DNA from: Micromonospora cabrerizensis
GTDB lineage: Bacteria; Actinomycetota; Actinomycetes; Mycobacteriales; Micromonosporaceae
Assembly (NCBI RefSeq): GCF_022230955.1
Contig: NZ_JAKKFI010000107.1
Coordinates: 1-57,687 of the forward strand
Direction: 5' to 3'
Length of the DNA stretch: 57,687 bases
Below the pieces are notes generated by a model, which saw nothing but the letters and a program-made list of their open reading frames with translations, was not told the DNA's origin and made no database searches. The translations under genes were made by a program, and so were the position numbers. Below, piece by piece: positions 16,352-25,569 of this stretch (its first letter is position 1; the number at the start of each line of letters is the position of its first letter).

Positions 16352-17286
16352 CGGGACTCCCCCGTCGCGGTGTCCAACAGGAACATGAGCAGCGCCTTCT
16401 GCACGTGCAGGCGGTTCTCCGCCTGGTCGAAGACCGCGCTCTGCGGGCCGTCGAGCACCTCGTCGGTGATCTCCTCACCGCGGTGCGCCGGCAGGCAGTG
16501 CAGCACGATCGCGTCCGGTGCGGCCTGACCGAGCAGCTCCTTGTTGACCTGGTACGGCAGGAACGGGGTGATCCGGTCCAGCCCGTCGGCCTCCTGCCCC
16601 ATCGAGGTCCACGTGTCGGTGGCGAGCACGTCGGCGTCGCGTACCGCCTGGGCCGGGTCGGTCAGCACCCGCACCGACCCGCCGGTCCCGGCGGCGATCC
16701 GAGCGGCCGCGTCCACCACGCTCGGATCCGGCGCGAAGCCGGCCGGCCCGGCGACCCGGACGTGCATGCCGGCCGTCGCCCCGGCCAGCAGGTACGACTG
16801 CGCCATGTTGTTCGCGCTGTCCCCCACGTAGGTCAGGGTGCGACCGGCCGTGCCGCCGCACCGCTCCCGGACGGTGAGCAGGTCGGCCAGCAGTTGGCAC
16901 GGGTGGAAGCCGTCGGTGAGCGCGTTGACCACCGGCACGCTGGCGCCCGCCGCCACCTCGGCGATCCGGTCGTCGCCGTGGGTACGCAGCACGATCGCCG
17001 CGACGTAGCGGGACAGCACCCGCCCCGCGTCGGCGAGGGACTCGCCCCGGCCGAAGTGGGTGACCTGCGTGTCCACGACCAGCGGGTGCCCACCCAGCTC
17101 GGCGATGCCGGCGTCGAACGAGATCCTGGTCCGCAGGCTCTGCTTGTCGAAGAGCACCGCCACCGAGCGGGGGCCGACCAACGGTCGGTGGCCGAACCGG
17201 TCCGCCTTCATCCGCGCCGCCAGGTCGAGGACCGCGGACTGCTCGGCGGGTGAGAGGTCGTCGTCGCGCAGGAAGTGCCGGGTCAT
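16348..17286 (-). CDS. argF: ornithine carbamoyltransferase
   Basis: It converts ornithine and carbamoyl phosphate to citrulline. The 312-residue protein has the carbamoyl phosphate loop as SLRTR (about 50-54), a common actinobacterial variant of STRTR. The ornithine-side motif HCLPAHRGEEI lies at about 265-275. It starts with ATG at 17286, overlapping the argD stop codon by four bases. Confidence 0.96.
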   Translation of the reverse strand: MTRHFLRDDDLSPAEQSAVLDLAARMKADRFGHRPLVGPRSVAVLFDKQSLRTRISFDAGIAELGGHPLVVDTQVTHFGRGESLADAGRVLSRYVAAIVLRTHGDDRIAEVAAGASVPVVNALTDGFHPCQLLADLLTVRERCGGTAGRTLTYVGDSANNMAQSYLLAGATAGMHVRVAGPAGFAPDPSVVDAAARIAAGTGGSVRVLTDPAQAVRDADVLATDTWTSMGQEADGLDRITPFLPYQVNKELLGQAAPDAIVLHCLPAHRGEEITDEVLDGPQSAVFDQAENRLHVQKALLMFLLDTATGESR

Positions 17287-18512
17287 CGAGTCGTCCCCGT
17301 CGTGGTGGTCAGAGTGGAGGGTTCGAGCGTCGTGCCGGCGGCCGCCGGGGCCGTCGCGTCCAGGGCGGCAGGCAGCGCGGCGAGGAAGGTGTCCGCCTGC
17401 GCGGCGGTGAGGATCAGTGGCGGAGCCAGCCGGAGCACCGTCGACTGCACCGGGTTGACCAGGAAACCGGCCTCCCGCAGCGCCTCGGCGAGCACCGTCG
17501 CCACCGGCGCGGTGAGCGTCACGCCGAGCAGCAGCCCCTCGCCGCGTACGCCGGCGATCAGCGGATGCCCCAACGACTCGATGCCGTGGCGCAGCCGCTC
17601 GCCGACCCGCTTGACGTTGTCGAGCAGGCCCTCGTTGGCGATGGTCGCCACCACGGCCAGCGCCGCCGCGCAGCTGACCGGGTTACCGCCGAAGGTGGTG
17701 CCGTGCGAGCCGGGGGTAAGCAGGTCGGCGGCCGGGCCGAAGGCCAGCGTGGCGCCGATCGGCAACCCCCCACCCAGGCCCTTGGCCAGGGTGACCACGT
17801 CCGGCTCCACACCCTCGGCCTGATGCGCGAACCAGTGCCCGGTGCGGCCGATACCGGTCTGCACCTCGTCGAGGACCAGCAACGCGCCGTGCCGCGCGGT
17901 GATCCGGCGGGCCGCGGCCAGGTAACCGGCCGGCGGGACGACCACACCGTTCTCACCCTGGATCGGCTCCAGGATCAGCATCGCGGTGGCGTCGGAGACG
18001 GCCGCCTCCAGGGCGGCGACGTCGCCGTAGTCGACGTGCGTCACCTCACCGGGCAGCGGCCGGAACGGATCGGCCTTGGCCGGCTGACCGGTCAGCGCGA
18101 GCGCACCCATGGTGCGGCCGTGGAAGCCGCCCCTGGTGGCCACCACGTGCGTGCGGCCGGTACGCCGCGACAGCTTGAACGCCGCCTCGTTCGCCTCCGC
18201 CCCGGAGTTGGCGAAGAAGACCCGGCCTTGCCGCCCGGCGAGCGCCAACAGCAGCTCGGCCAGGGCCACCGGCGGCTCCGCGACGAACAGGTTGGAGACG
18301 TGCCCGAGGGTCGCGACCTGCTTCGACACCGCCGCCACCACGGCCGGGTGGGCGTGACCGAGGGCGTTCACCGCGATGCCACCGACCAGGTCGAGGTATT
18401 CGCGGCCGGCGTCGTCGACCACCACGGCACCGGCACCGGACACCAGCGCCAGTGGCGGCGTGCCGTAGTTGTCCATCATGGACTGCTTCCACCGCTGCGC
18501 CAGCGTGCTCAC
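17283..18512 (-). CDS. argD: acetylornithine aminotransferase
   Basis: A 409-residue PLP-dependent class III aminotransferase acting on N-acetylglutamate semialdehyde. FFANSGAEANEAAFKLSR (about 100) is the phosphate-binding region. VLDEVQTGIGRTGHWFA precedes the PLP lysine in LAKGLGGGLPIGA (about 245). The start is GTG at 18512, overlapping the argB stop (GTGA). Confidence 0.96.
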   Translation of the reverse strand: MSTLAQRWKQSMMDNYGTPPLALVSGAGAVVVDDAGREYLDLVGGIAVNALGHAHPAVVAAVSKQVATLGHVSNLFVAEPPVALAELLLALAGRQGRVFFANSGAEANEAAFKLSRRTGRTHVVATRGGFHGRTMGALALTGQPAKADPFRPLPGEVTHVDYGDVAALEAAVSDATAMLILEPIQGENGVVVPPAGYLAAARRITARHGALLVLDEVQTGIGRTGHWFAHQAEGVEPDVVTLAKGLGGGLPIGATLAFGPAADLLTPGSHGTTFGGNPVSCAAALAVVATIANEGLLDNVKRVGERLRHGIESLGHPLIAGVRGEGLLLGVTLTAPVATVLAEALREAGFLVNPVQSTVLRLAPPLILTAAQADTFLAALPAALDATAPAAAGTTLEPSTLTTTTGTTR

Positions 18513-19414
18513 GACCCGACCATCCCGTCTCCCGGCACCACCATCGTTCCGAACCCTTCCGAGGTGAACACCTCAAGCAACGTCGAGTGCGCCACCCGAC
18601 CGTCGACGACGTGCGCCGCCGGCACTCCCCCACGCACCGCGCGCAGGCAGGCTTCCATCTTCGGCACCATCCCCGACTCCAGGGTGGGCAGCAGCTTGGC
18701 CAGGTCGTCCGCGACGATCTCGGAGACCAGGCTGGTGGTGTCCGGCCAGTCGGCGTACAGGCCGGCCACGTCGGTGAGCACGACCAGCTTGCGGGCCCGC
18801 AACGCGATGGCCAACGCGGCGGCGGCGGTGTCCGCGTTGAGGTTGTGCAGCACCCCGTCCACGTCCGGCGCCACCGTCGAGATCACCGGAATCCGACCAG
18901 CCTCGATCAGATCGGTCACCGCGGACACGTCGACCGACTCGACGTCACCAACCTGCCCGACGTCGACCGGCAACCCGTCCACGTACGCCGGACGGCGCAC
19001 CGCGGTGAACAGCCGGGCGTCCTCGCCGGAGAGGCCCACCGCGTACGGGCCGTGCGAGTTGATCAGCCCGACCAGCTCGCGGCCGACCTGCCCGACCAGC
19101 ACCATCCGGACGACGTCCATCGCCTCGGCGGTGGTCACCCGCAGGCCGCCCCGGAACTCGCTGGCGATGCCGAGCCGGCCCAGCATGGCGGAGATCTGCG
19201 GGCCCCCGCCGTGCACCACCACGGGCTTGAGGCCCGCATAGCGCAGGAACACCATGTCCGCGGCGAACGCCCGCTGCAACTCGGGATCGGTCATCGCGTT
19301 GCCGCCGTACTTGACCACGACCGTGGAGCCGGAGAAGCGCGCCAGCCAGGGCAGCGCCTCGATCAGCGTCTCCGCCTTGACCTGGGCGCGAGTCAGGTCG
19401 CTGCTGAGACTCAC
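18509..19414 (-). CDS. argB: acetylglutamate kinase
   Basis: It phosphorylates N-acetylglutamate, usually the arginine-feedback-sensitive step in bacteria that recycle the acetyl group. The 301-residue protein has VVKYGGNAM (about 33-41), VVHGGGPQIS (about 66-75) and NLNADTAAAALA (about 197). The start is GTG at 19414. It is separated from argJ by 114 bp containing two copies of a 39-bp repeat, the only sizeable gap in the operon. Confidence 0.96.
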   Translation of the reverse strand: MSLSSDLTRAQVKAETLIEALPWLARFSGSTVVVKYGGNAMTDPELQRAFAADMVFLRYAGLKPVVVHGGGPQISAMLGRLGIASEFRGGLRVTTAEAMDVVRMVLVGQVGRELVGLINSHGPYAVGLSGEDARLFTAVRRPAYVDGLPVDVGQVGDVESVDVSAVTDLIEAGRIPVISTVAPDVDGVLHNLNADTAAAALAIALRARKLVVLTDVAGLYADWPDTTSLVSEIVADDLAKLLPTLESGMVPKMEACLRAVRGGVPAAHVVDGRVAHSTLLEVFTSEGFGTMVVPGDGMVGS

Positions 19415-19433
19415 CGCGCCGGCCTTTCGTTCG

Positions 19434-19531
19434 CGACTGCGGGACTCCGCTGCGCTGCGTTCCTCGCGCTCACCGTGCCTGCTTTCCCTTCACGACTGCG
19501 GGACTCCGCTGCGCTGCGTTCCTCGCGTTCA
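19434..19531. repeat. 39-bp direct repeat between argJ and argB
   Basis: Copies at 19434-19472 and 19493-19531 begin with CGACTGCGGGACTCCGC and share TGCGCTGCGTTCCTCGCG; they differ at one base. The right edge of the second copy is exactly the argJ stop codon (TCA on this strand). The sequence is partly self-complementary and could fold. It looks like a dispersed intergenic repeat of the kind common in Micromonospora genomes, though I cannot confirm that here. Confidence 0.9.
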
Positions 19532-20701
19532 TGTCGAATACGCCGAGTTCTCGTGCACGTACGCGTGGGACAGGTCGTTGGTCCAGATCGTCGCGGCCGA
19601 CGTGCCCGCGTGCAGGTCGATCCGGATCGTCACGTCCCGCCCGGTGAGGTCGACCTTCGAGCGGTCCTCGGCGGCGGCACCGCCCCGGCACACCCACACC
19701 CCGTTCACGGCCACGTCCACCTCGTCCGGCTCGAACGCGGCGGCGGTGGTGCCGACGGCGGCGAGGATCCGGCCCCAGTTGGGGTCGTTGCCGAACAGCG
19801 CGGTCTTGACCAGGTTGTTGCGGGCCACCGAACGGCCCACCTCGACCGCGTCGTCCTCGTCGGCGGCGCCCACCACGTCGATGGCGACCTGCTTGGTCGC
19901 CCCCTCGGCGTCGGCCACCAACTGCTGGGCCAGGTCGTGACAGGCCGCGGTGACGGCGGCGGCCAGCTCGGCCGGGGTCGGCTCGATGCCGCTCGCGCCG
20001 CTGGCCAGCAGCAGCACGGTGTCGTTGGTGGACATGCAGCCGTCGGAGTCGACCCGGTCGAAGGTGACCCGGGTCGCCGCGCGCAGGGCCTCGTCCAGGG
20101 TCGCCGGCCCGGCCACCGCGTCGGTGGTCAGCACGCAGAGCATGGTGGCCATTCCCGGCGCGAGCATCCCGGCGCCCTTGGCCATGCCACCGACCGTCCA
20201 GCCGCTGCCCCGGGCCACCGTGGTCTTCGACCGGGTGTCCGTCGTCATGATCGCCTCGGCGGCGGCCACGCCGCCGTCACGGGACAACTGCCGGATCGCC
20301 GAGCGGACGCCGGGCAGCAGCTTCGGCATCGGCAGCCGCTCACCGATCAACCCGGTGGAGCAGACCGCCACCTCACCGGCGCCGAGGATCAACCGTGGGC
20401 TGACCGAGGTCAGCGCGGCGGCGGTGTGCTCGGCGGTGGCGTGGGTGTCCTGGAAGCCGGCCAGACCGGTGCAGGCGTTGGCGCCACCGGAGTTGAGCAC
20501 CACCGCGCGGACCACACCGCCCTGCACGACCTGCTGGCTCCAGAGCACCGGCGCGGCCTTGACCCGGTTGGTGGTGAAGACACCGGCGACACCGGCGTCC
20601 GGGCCGTCGTTGACCACCAGCGCGACGTCCGCGCCACCACTGGCCTTGAGGCCCGCGGCCACTCCGGCCGCGCGGAACCCCCGAGGGGTGGTGACACTCA
20701 T
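19529..20701 (-). CDS. argJ: glutamate N-acetyltransferase / amino-acid acetyltransferase
   Basis: A bifunctional ArgJ-type enzyme that recycles acetyl from acetylornithine onto glutamate and may also make acetylglutamate from acetyl-CoA. The 390-residue precursor contains the autoproteolysis site in GMATML (about 180), whose Thr becomes the catalytic N-terminus of the beta chain. FGNDPNWGRI near residue 310 is typical. ATG at 20701 overlaps the argC stop codon (ATGA). Confidence 0.96.
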   Translation of the reverse strand: MSVTTPRGFRAAGVAAGLKASGGADVALVVNDGPDAGVAGVFTTNRVKAAPVLWSQQVVQGGVVRAVVLNSGGANACTGLAGFQDTHATAEHTAAALTSVSPRLILGAGEVAVCSTGLIGERLPMPKLLPGVRSAIRQLSRDGGVAAAEAIMTTDTRSKTTVARGSGWTVGGMAKGAGMLAPGMATMLCVLTTDAVAGPATLDEALRAATRVTFDRVDSDGCMSTNDTVLLLASGASGIEPTPAELAAAVTAACHDLAQQLVADAEGATKQVAIDVVGAADEDDAVEVGRSVARNNLVKTALFGNDPNWGRILAAVGTTAAAFEPDEVDVAVNGVWVCRGGAAAEDRSKVDLTGRDVTIRIDLHAGTSAATIWTNDLSHAYVHENSAYST

Positions 20702-21699
20702 GGGCTGACTCCCCAGATCGACAGGCCCGTCGTCTCCGGCAGGCCGAGCATGAGATTGGCGTTCTGCACGGCCTGACCGGCGGCACCCTTGCCCAGGTTG
20801 TCCAGCGCGCTGAGCACGATCAGCCGACCCGAGTCGACATCCACGGTCGCTTGCAGATGACACGAGTTGGAGCCCAGCGTGGCGGCCGTGTGCGGCCAGC
20901 GGCCCTCCGGCAGCACGTGCACGAACGGCGCGTCGGGGTACGCCTGCGCCAGCACCTGCTGCGGGTCGACGCCGCGCGCCGGCACCGCGGTGACCGTGGC
21001 CAGGATGCCGCGCGGCATCGGCGCCAGGACCGGGGTGAACGACAGGCCGGTCGCGCCGGACGCCTGCTTGATCTCCGGCACGTGCTGGTGGGTGCCGACC
21101 CGGTACGGCGACAGGTCGCCCAGCACCTCGCTGGCCAGCAGGTGCGGCTTCGCCGCCCGGCCCGCGCCGGAGGTGCCGGAGGCGGCCACGACCACCACGT
21201 CGGCGGGGCTGGCCGCACCGTCGGCGATCAGCGGCGCGAGCGCCAGGGTGATCGCCGCGGCGTAGCAGCCGGTGTTCGCCACCCGGGTGGAGCCGGCGAT
21301 CAGCTCCCGCTGGCCGGGCAGCTCGGGCAGGCCGTAGGTCCACTGCCCGGCGTGCGTGCCGCCGTAGTACTGCGCCCAGGCGTACGGGTCGGCGAGCCGG
21401 TGGTCCGCGCCCAGGTCGACGATGCGCACCTCGGCCGGCAGTTGGGCCGCGAGGGCCGCCGACTCGCCGTGCGGCAGGGCCAGGAAGACCAGGTCCGCGT
21501 CGGCGAGGGCCGTCGGGTCGGTCGGGCCGAGCACCAGGTCGAGCCCGGTGAGCTGCGGGTGCACCACGTCGACGCGGTGCCCGGCCTGGCTGTGCGCGGT
21601 GGCGGCGACCAGGTCGAACTCCGGGTGCCCGGCGACCAGGCGCAGCAACTCACCCCCGGCGTAGCCGCTCGCACCGGCGACCGCGACTCGGATTCCCAT
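20698..21699 (-). CDS. argC: N-acetyl-gamma-glutamyl-phosphate reductase
   Basis: It reduces acetylglutamyl phosphate to the semialdehyde with NADPH. The 333-residue protein has the nucleotide-binding GASGYAGGELLRL near its N-terminus and the catalytic Cys in RVANTGCYAAA (about 148). I prefer ATG at 21699, with GGAGG ideally spaced five bases upstream, over the in-frame GTG at 21705 that sits on the Shine-Dalgarno. It is the first gene of argCJBDFRGH. Confidence 0.95.
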   Translation of the reverse strand: MGIRVAVAGASGYAGGELLRLVAGHPEFDLVAATAHSQAGHRVDVVHPQLTGLDLVLGPTDPTALADADLVFLALPHGESAALAAQLPAEVRIVDLGADHRLADPYAWAQYYGGTHAGQWTYGLPELPGQRELIAGSTRVANTGCYAAAITLALAPLIADGAASPADVVVVAASGTSGAGRAAKPHLLASEVLGDLSPYRVGTHQHVPEIKQASGATGLSFTPVLAPMPRGILATVTAVPARGVDPQQVLAQAYPDAPFVHVLPEGRWPHTAATLGSNSCHLQATVDVDSGRLIVLSALDNLGKGAAGQAVQNANLMLGLPETTGLSIWGVSP

Positions 21700-21709
21700 A
21701 CTCACCTCC

Positions 21710-21777
21710 GCATGACTATGCAGAGAAGATTAACAAGGACGACTCACGACTGCAAGTTAATGCAGACCCATGCATGG
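21710..21777 (-). promoter_or_regulatory. arginine operon promoter with ARG-box-like sites
   Basis: On the minus strand TTGCAG (21755-21750), 17 bp and TAATCT (21732-21727) form a promoter 28 bp before argC. TGCA-rich palindromes surround it: CCATGCATGG at 21768-21777, TGCA-AGTTAA-TGCA at 21751-21764 (overlapping the -35) and GCAT-GACT-ATGC at 21710-21721 (near the start site). They resemble actinobacterial ARG boxes, so ArgR encoded in the same operon probably represses here. Confidence 0.7.
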
Positions 21778-21922
21778 CAATGAACCCAACGGCACGGGAC
21801 GGGTCGCCTGAGTCAACGTTCAGCAAAACCGCGTGAGTCGGCATTCGATCGACTAGCATGACTTTCCGACGGTGGTGGGCCGGCCTGTCCGGCCCGCGTG
21901 GGGGCACCTGACGGAGGACGCG

Positions 21923-23755
21923 GTGGGGCTGTCGTTCGAGATCCTCGGTCCGGTCCGGGTCCGTCGCGACGGACAGACCCTGCGAGTGCCGGCCGGCCGG
22001 CCCACCGCCCTTCTGGTCACCCTCCTGCTCCAGGCCGATCTGGCCGTCCCGGTCGAACGGCTGCGCGAGGAGCTGTGGGGCAGACGACCCCCGGCCTCGG
22101 CCGTGGCCAACCTGCGCAGCCACGCCAGCCAGCTACGCCACCTGCTCGACTCCCCCGACGCACTGCCCCGACTGCCCGCCGAGCACGGTGGGTACCTGCT
22201 CCGCGTCGAACCGGGCGAGCTGGACGCCACCGAGTTCGAACGACTCGCCAGCGACGGCCACGCCGCCCGCATCAGCGGAGAACCCGAACTGGCCGCCACC
22301 CTGCTGAGCCGCGCGCTCGCGCTCTGGTCACCGACCGATCCGCCCCCGGCGTACGGGCCGGCTACCGCAGCCGCCTTCGACCGGCTGCGCGAGCGGCGCG
22401 CCGGCGCCCGGGAGACGTACGCGGCCTGCCGCCTGGACCTGGGCGACCGGGGCACACCGGAGGTGCTGACCCTGCTGCGCCAGCACCTCGCGGAGCATCC
22501 ACTGCGCGAGCCGGCGTGGGCGCTGCTGATGACCGCCCTGCACCGCGCCGGCGACCATGCCGGCGTGGTGCAGACCTACCAGGCGGCCTGCCGGGCGCTC
22601 GACGGCGAACTGGGTGTGGCTCCCGGGCCCGAGCTGACCGAGCTGTACCGCTCGGTACGCCGCCACGAGCGCCGCCCGGCGGTCCCGCCCCGACGACCCG
22701 GCGGCACACCGACCCGGCACCGTACCGTCGCGCCGCGGGTGCCGCACGAGCTGCCCTGCCCCGCCGCGTCGTTCGTCGGCCGGCAAGCAGAGCTGGCCCG
22801 GCTGCGCCAGGCGCTCGTCGACACCCGGCGGCAACCGGTCACCGTGGCCGTCTACGGCATGGCCGGCACCGGCAAGTCGGCACTGGCGCTGCGCGCCGCC
22901 GCGGCAGCGCTGGACGCCTTCCCCGACGGCCAGCTCCACCTCGATCTCGGCGGGTCGGTCGCCGACGCTCCGCCCCCGCCGTTGCAGGTCGCCACCCGGG
23001 TGCTCCGGGCCCTGCACCCGGGCGCCGACGAACCGGAGCCGACCAGCGTCGCCGAGGCACGCGCCCGGGTCCGGTCCCTGCTGTTCGACCGGCGCGTGCT
23101 GCTGGTGCTCGACAACGCCGCCGACGCCGCCCAGGTCGACGGCCTGCTGCCGGTCCGCGGCGGGTGCGCGCTGCTGGTCACCAGCCGCAACCCGGTCACC
23201 ACCGGCGACGCCCCCGGCCTGCGGCTCGATCCGCTGCCCGCCGCCGACGCGCTGGCGATGCTGCGCGCCACCGCCGGAGCCCGGACGGTGGACGCGGAGC
23301 CGGAGGCGGCCTCGGCGGTGGTCAACCTCTGCGAGCGGCTGCCCCTCGCGTTGCGCACCGCCGCCGGTCGGCTGACCGAGGGGCCGCACTGGTCGCTGAC
23401 CCGGTTGGCGCGGTTGCTGCGCGACGAGCGGTACCGGCTCGCCGAGACCGGCCTCGGGCCCCGGCTCAGCGCCAGCTACCACCGGCTCGGGTCGGCCGCG
23501 CCGGTCTTCCTCCGGCTCGGTCGAGCCCACCCCGGGCCGGTCACCGCCGAACTGGCCGCCATGCTGAGCGGGGCCCCGCCCGAGGACGCGGCACGGGCAC
23601 TGGACCGCCTGGTCGCCGCGCAGCTCGCCGAGCCGGCCGGACCCGGCCGGTTCCACATCGGCGAACTCGTCCGGCTCTACGCCGCCGAACTCGCCGCCAC
23701 CGAGGCGAGCGGCGACCTGGCCGGTCAGACCGGCGCCGGGGCGTCCTCCCGGTAG
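21923..23755 (+). CDS. SARP-family regulator with NB-ARC domain
   Basis: A 610-residue AfsR/DnrI/RedD-type activator. Residues 1-95 are the OmpR-like winged helix (FEILGPVRVRRDGQTL; RPTALLVTLLLQ; ELWGRRPPASAVANLRSHAS). A bacterial transcriptional activation domain covers about 100-245. An NB-ARC ATPase domain has Walker A GMAGTGKS at 312-319 and Walker B RRVLLVLDNAAD. It ends soon after the NB-ARC region, without the TPR tail of full AfsR. GTG at 21923 has GGAGGA upstream. It converges on the ABC exporter (31-bp overlap), and SARP-type boxes lie in the divergent promoter region of that cluster, so it is the likely activator. Confidence 0.9.
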   Translation: MGLSFEILGPVRVRRDGQTLRVPAGRPTALLVTLLLQADLAVPVERLREELWGRRPPASAVANLRSHASQLRHLLDSPDALPRLPAEHGGYLLRVEPGELDATEFERLASDGHAARISGEPELAATLLSRALALWSPTDPPPAYGPATAAAFDRLRERRAGARETYAACRLDLGDRGTPEVLTLLRQHLAEHPLREPAWALLMTALHRAGDHAGVVQTYQAACRALDGELGVAPGPELTELYRSVRRHERRPAVPPRRPGGTPTRHRTVAPRVPHELPCPAASFVGRQAELARLRQALVDTRRQPVTVAVYGMAGTGKSALALRAAAAALDAFPDGQLHLDLGGSVADAPPPPLQVATRVLRALHPGADEPEPTSVAEARARVRSLLFDRRVLLVLDNAADAAQVDGLLPVRGGCALLVTSRNPVTTGDAPGLRLDPLPAADALAMLRATAGARTVDAEPEAASAVVNLCERLPLALRTAAGRLTEGPHWSLTRLARLLRDERYRLAETGLGPRLSASYHRLGSAAPVFLRLGRAHPGPVTAELAAMLSGAPPEDAARALDRLVAAQLAEPAGPGRFHIGELVRLYAAELAATEASGDLAGQTGAGASSR

Positions 23756-25569
23756 CCGCGGGCCTGCAGGCCGAACAACCGGGCGTACCGGCCCGCGGCG
23801 GCCAGCAGCTCCCGGTGGTCACCCCGCTCGACGACCCGACCGTCGGCGAGCACCACGATCGTGTCCGCGTCGCGCACCGCGTTGAGCCGGTGCGAGATGA
23901 GCAGACTCGTACGACCCCGGCGCAGCTCACCCAACCGGCGGTGCAGGTCGTGCTCGGCCTCGGCGTCCAGGCCGGAGCTGGGCTCGTCGAGGATCAGCAG
24001 GTCCCGCTCGGCCCGCAGGAACCCCCGGGCCAGCGCCACCCGCTGCCACTGACCGCCGGAGAGCACCACCCCGGCCTGCGGGTCGTCCCGGTCCGGGCCG
24101 TCGAAGAAGATCCGGGTCAGCAGCGTGTCGTAGCCACGGGGCAGCGCGGTCAACGCGTCGTCGATGCCCGCGTACCGGGCGGCGGTACGCAGCCGCTCCG
24201 GGTCGTCCCGGGCACTCAGGTCACCCAACGCGATGTTCTCCGCCGCGCTGAGGTCGTACGGCATGAAGTCCTGGAACACCGCCCCCAGCCGCTCGCGCAG
24301 CTCCGCCGGATCGAACTCGCGCAGGTCGACCCCGTCCCACCGGATGCTGCCGCGCTCCGGGTCGTAGAACCGGCAGAGGAGCTTGACCAGGGTGCTCTTG
24401 CCCGCGCCGTTGAGCCCCACCAGAGCGGTCGTGGCACCGGCGCGCAGGTGCAGGTCGACCCCCCGCAGCACCCACGGATGCTGCGGCGAGTAGCGGAACC
24501 ACACGTCCCGTAGCTCGATGCCCTCGGTCAGCGGCGGCACCGGCCGGGGCGAGGCCGGCACCGGCAGGTCCGTCTCGACGTGCGCCACCTGGTCGTAGTG
24601 ATCGAAGAGCAGCAACGCCTGGTGGATCGCGCCGAGCTGGACGACCAGGCTGCCCAGCGCGCCCTGCACCCCCGGGACCGCGGCCAGGAAGATCACCACG
24701 TCGCCGGGGCTGAGCCCGCCCGCACGGGCGACCGAGACGGTGTAGACCACCCCGATGCCCGCCACCGTCGCCCCGAGCAGGCCGAGCACCGCCTGGGCGC
24801 GCACCTCCCGGCGGTCCAGTCGCTGCTCCACCCGGTGCAGGTCGTGCAGCTCGTCGAGCATCCGGTCGCCGAAGAACCGGCCCAGACCGAACAGGCGCAC
24901 CTCCTTGGCCGCCGGCACACCCACCAGCAACTGGGCGAAGAACAGGTCCCGCCGCTGGAAGTGCTCCATCCGCAGCACCATCGCCGCGCGGGCCCGGTTG
25001 AGCCGCAACTGCATCCAGAGGGTGGGCAGCGCGGCCAACAGCACCAACGCGCCGATCAGCGGGTTGAGCACCAACAGGACGCCGAGGAACCCCGTCATCG
25101 CCAGCGCGCTCTGCACCGCGCCGAACGCGTTGCCGGTCAGCTGGGTGGGGCCGAGGTGACCGGTCTGTTGGGCGGCCTGCAACCGGTCCTGGAACTCCGG
25201 GTCCTCCAACCGCACCAGCCCGACGAGCCGCTGCACCGCGTCGTAGAGACGGCGGCGCACCAGCCGCGACACCGCCCGCGACCGCTGCGCCGCCACGTAG
25301 GTGCGCAGGTGCGGCAGGACCGTGCCGAGCGCGGCGGCCACGGCCAGACCGGCGGCGAGCGCGGTCAGCGGCACGCCGACCGAGCCCCCACCGGTGAGCC
25401 GGTCCAGCACGAGCTTGGTGAGCGCCGCCACGAGCACCGGGGTCAACCCGGCCAGCACCGCCAGCAGCAGGTCCGTCGTGGTGCCCCCCGGGGCGGCCCG
25501 CCAGGTCAGCCCCAGTGCCGACCGGGCGTGCCGGGCAGCCCGCCTCGGTGCGAGCCGGGGGCCGCTCAC
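23725..25569 (-). CDS. ABC exporter (fused permease and ATPase)
   Basis: A 614-residue half-transporter. A six-helix membrane domain occupies residues about 30-325. The ATPase domain has Walker A GLNGAGKST (385-393), the signature LSGGQ (503-507) and Walker B LLILDEP (524-530). There is no N-terminal C39 peptidase domain, so leader removal must be done elsewhere. It overlaps the thioredoxin gene by four bases (ATGA) and is the last gene of the MauE-TlpA-ABC operon. I infer that it exports the Cys-rich peptide encoded at 26853. Confidence 0.88.
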   Translation of the reverse strand: MSGPRLAPRRAARHARSALGLTWRAAPGGTTTDLLLAVLAGLTPVLVAALTKLVLDRLTGGGSVGVPLTALAAGLAVAAALGTVLPHLRTYVAAQRSRAVSRLVRRRLYDAVQRLVGLVRLEDPEFQDRLQAAQQTGHLGPTQLTGNAFGAVQSALAMTGFLGVLLVLNPLIGALVLLAALPTLWMQLRLNRARAAMVLRMEHFQRRDLFFAQLLVGVPAAKEVRLFGLGRFFGDRMLDELHDLHRVEQRLDRREVRAQAVLGLLGATVAGIGVVYTVSVARAGGLSPGDVVIFLAAVPGVQGALGSLVVQLGAIHQALLLFDHYDQVAHVETDLPVPASPRPVPPLTEGIELRDVWFRYSPQHPWVLRGVDLHLRAGATTALVGLNGAGKSTLVKLLCRFYDPERGSIRWDGVDLREFDPAELRERLGAVFQDFMPYDLSAAENIALGDLSARDDPERLRTAARYAGIDDALTALPRGYDTLLTRIFFDGPDRDDPQAGVVLSGGQWQRVALARGFLRAERDLLILDEPSSGLDAEAEHDLHRRLGELRRGRTSLLISHRLNAVRDADTIVVLADGRVVERGDHRELLAAAGRYARLFGLQARGYREDAPAPV

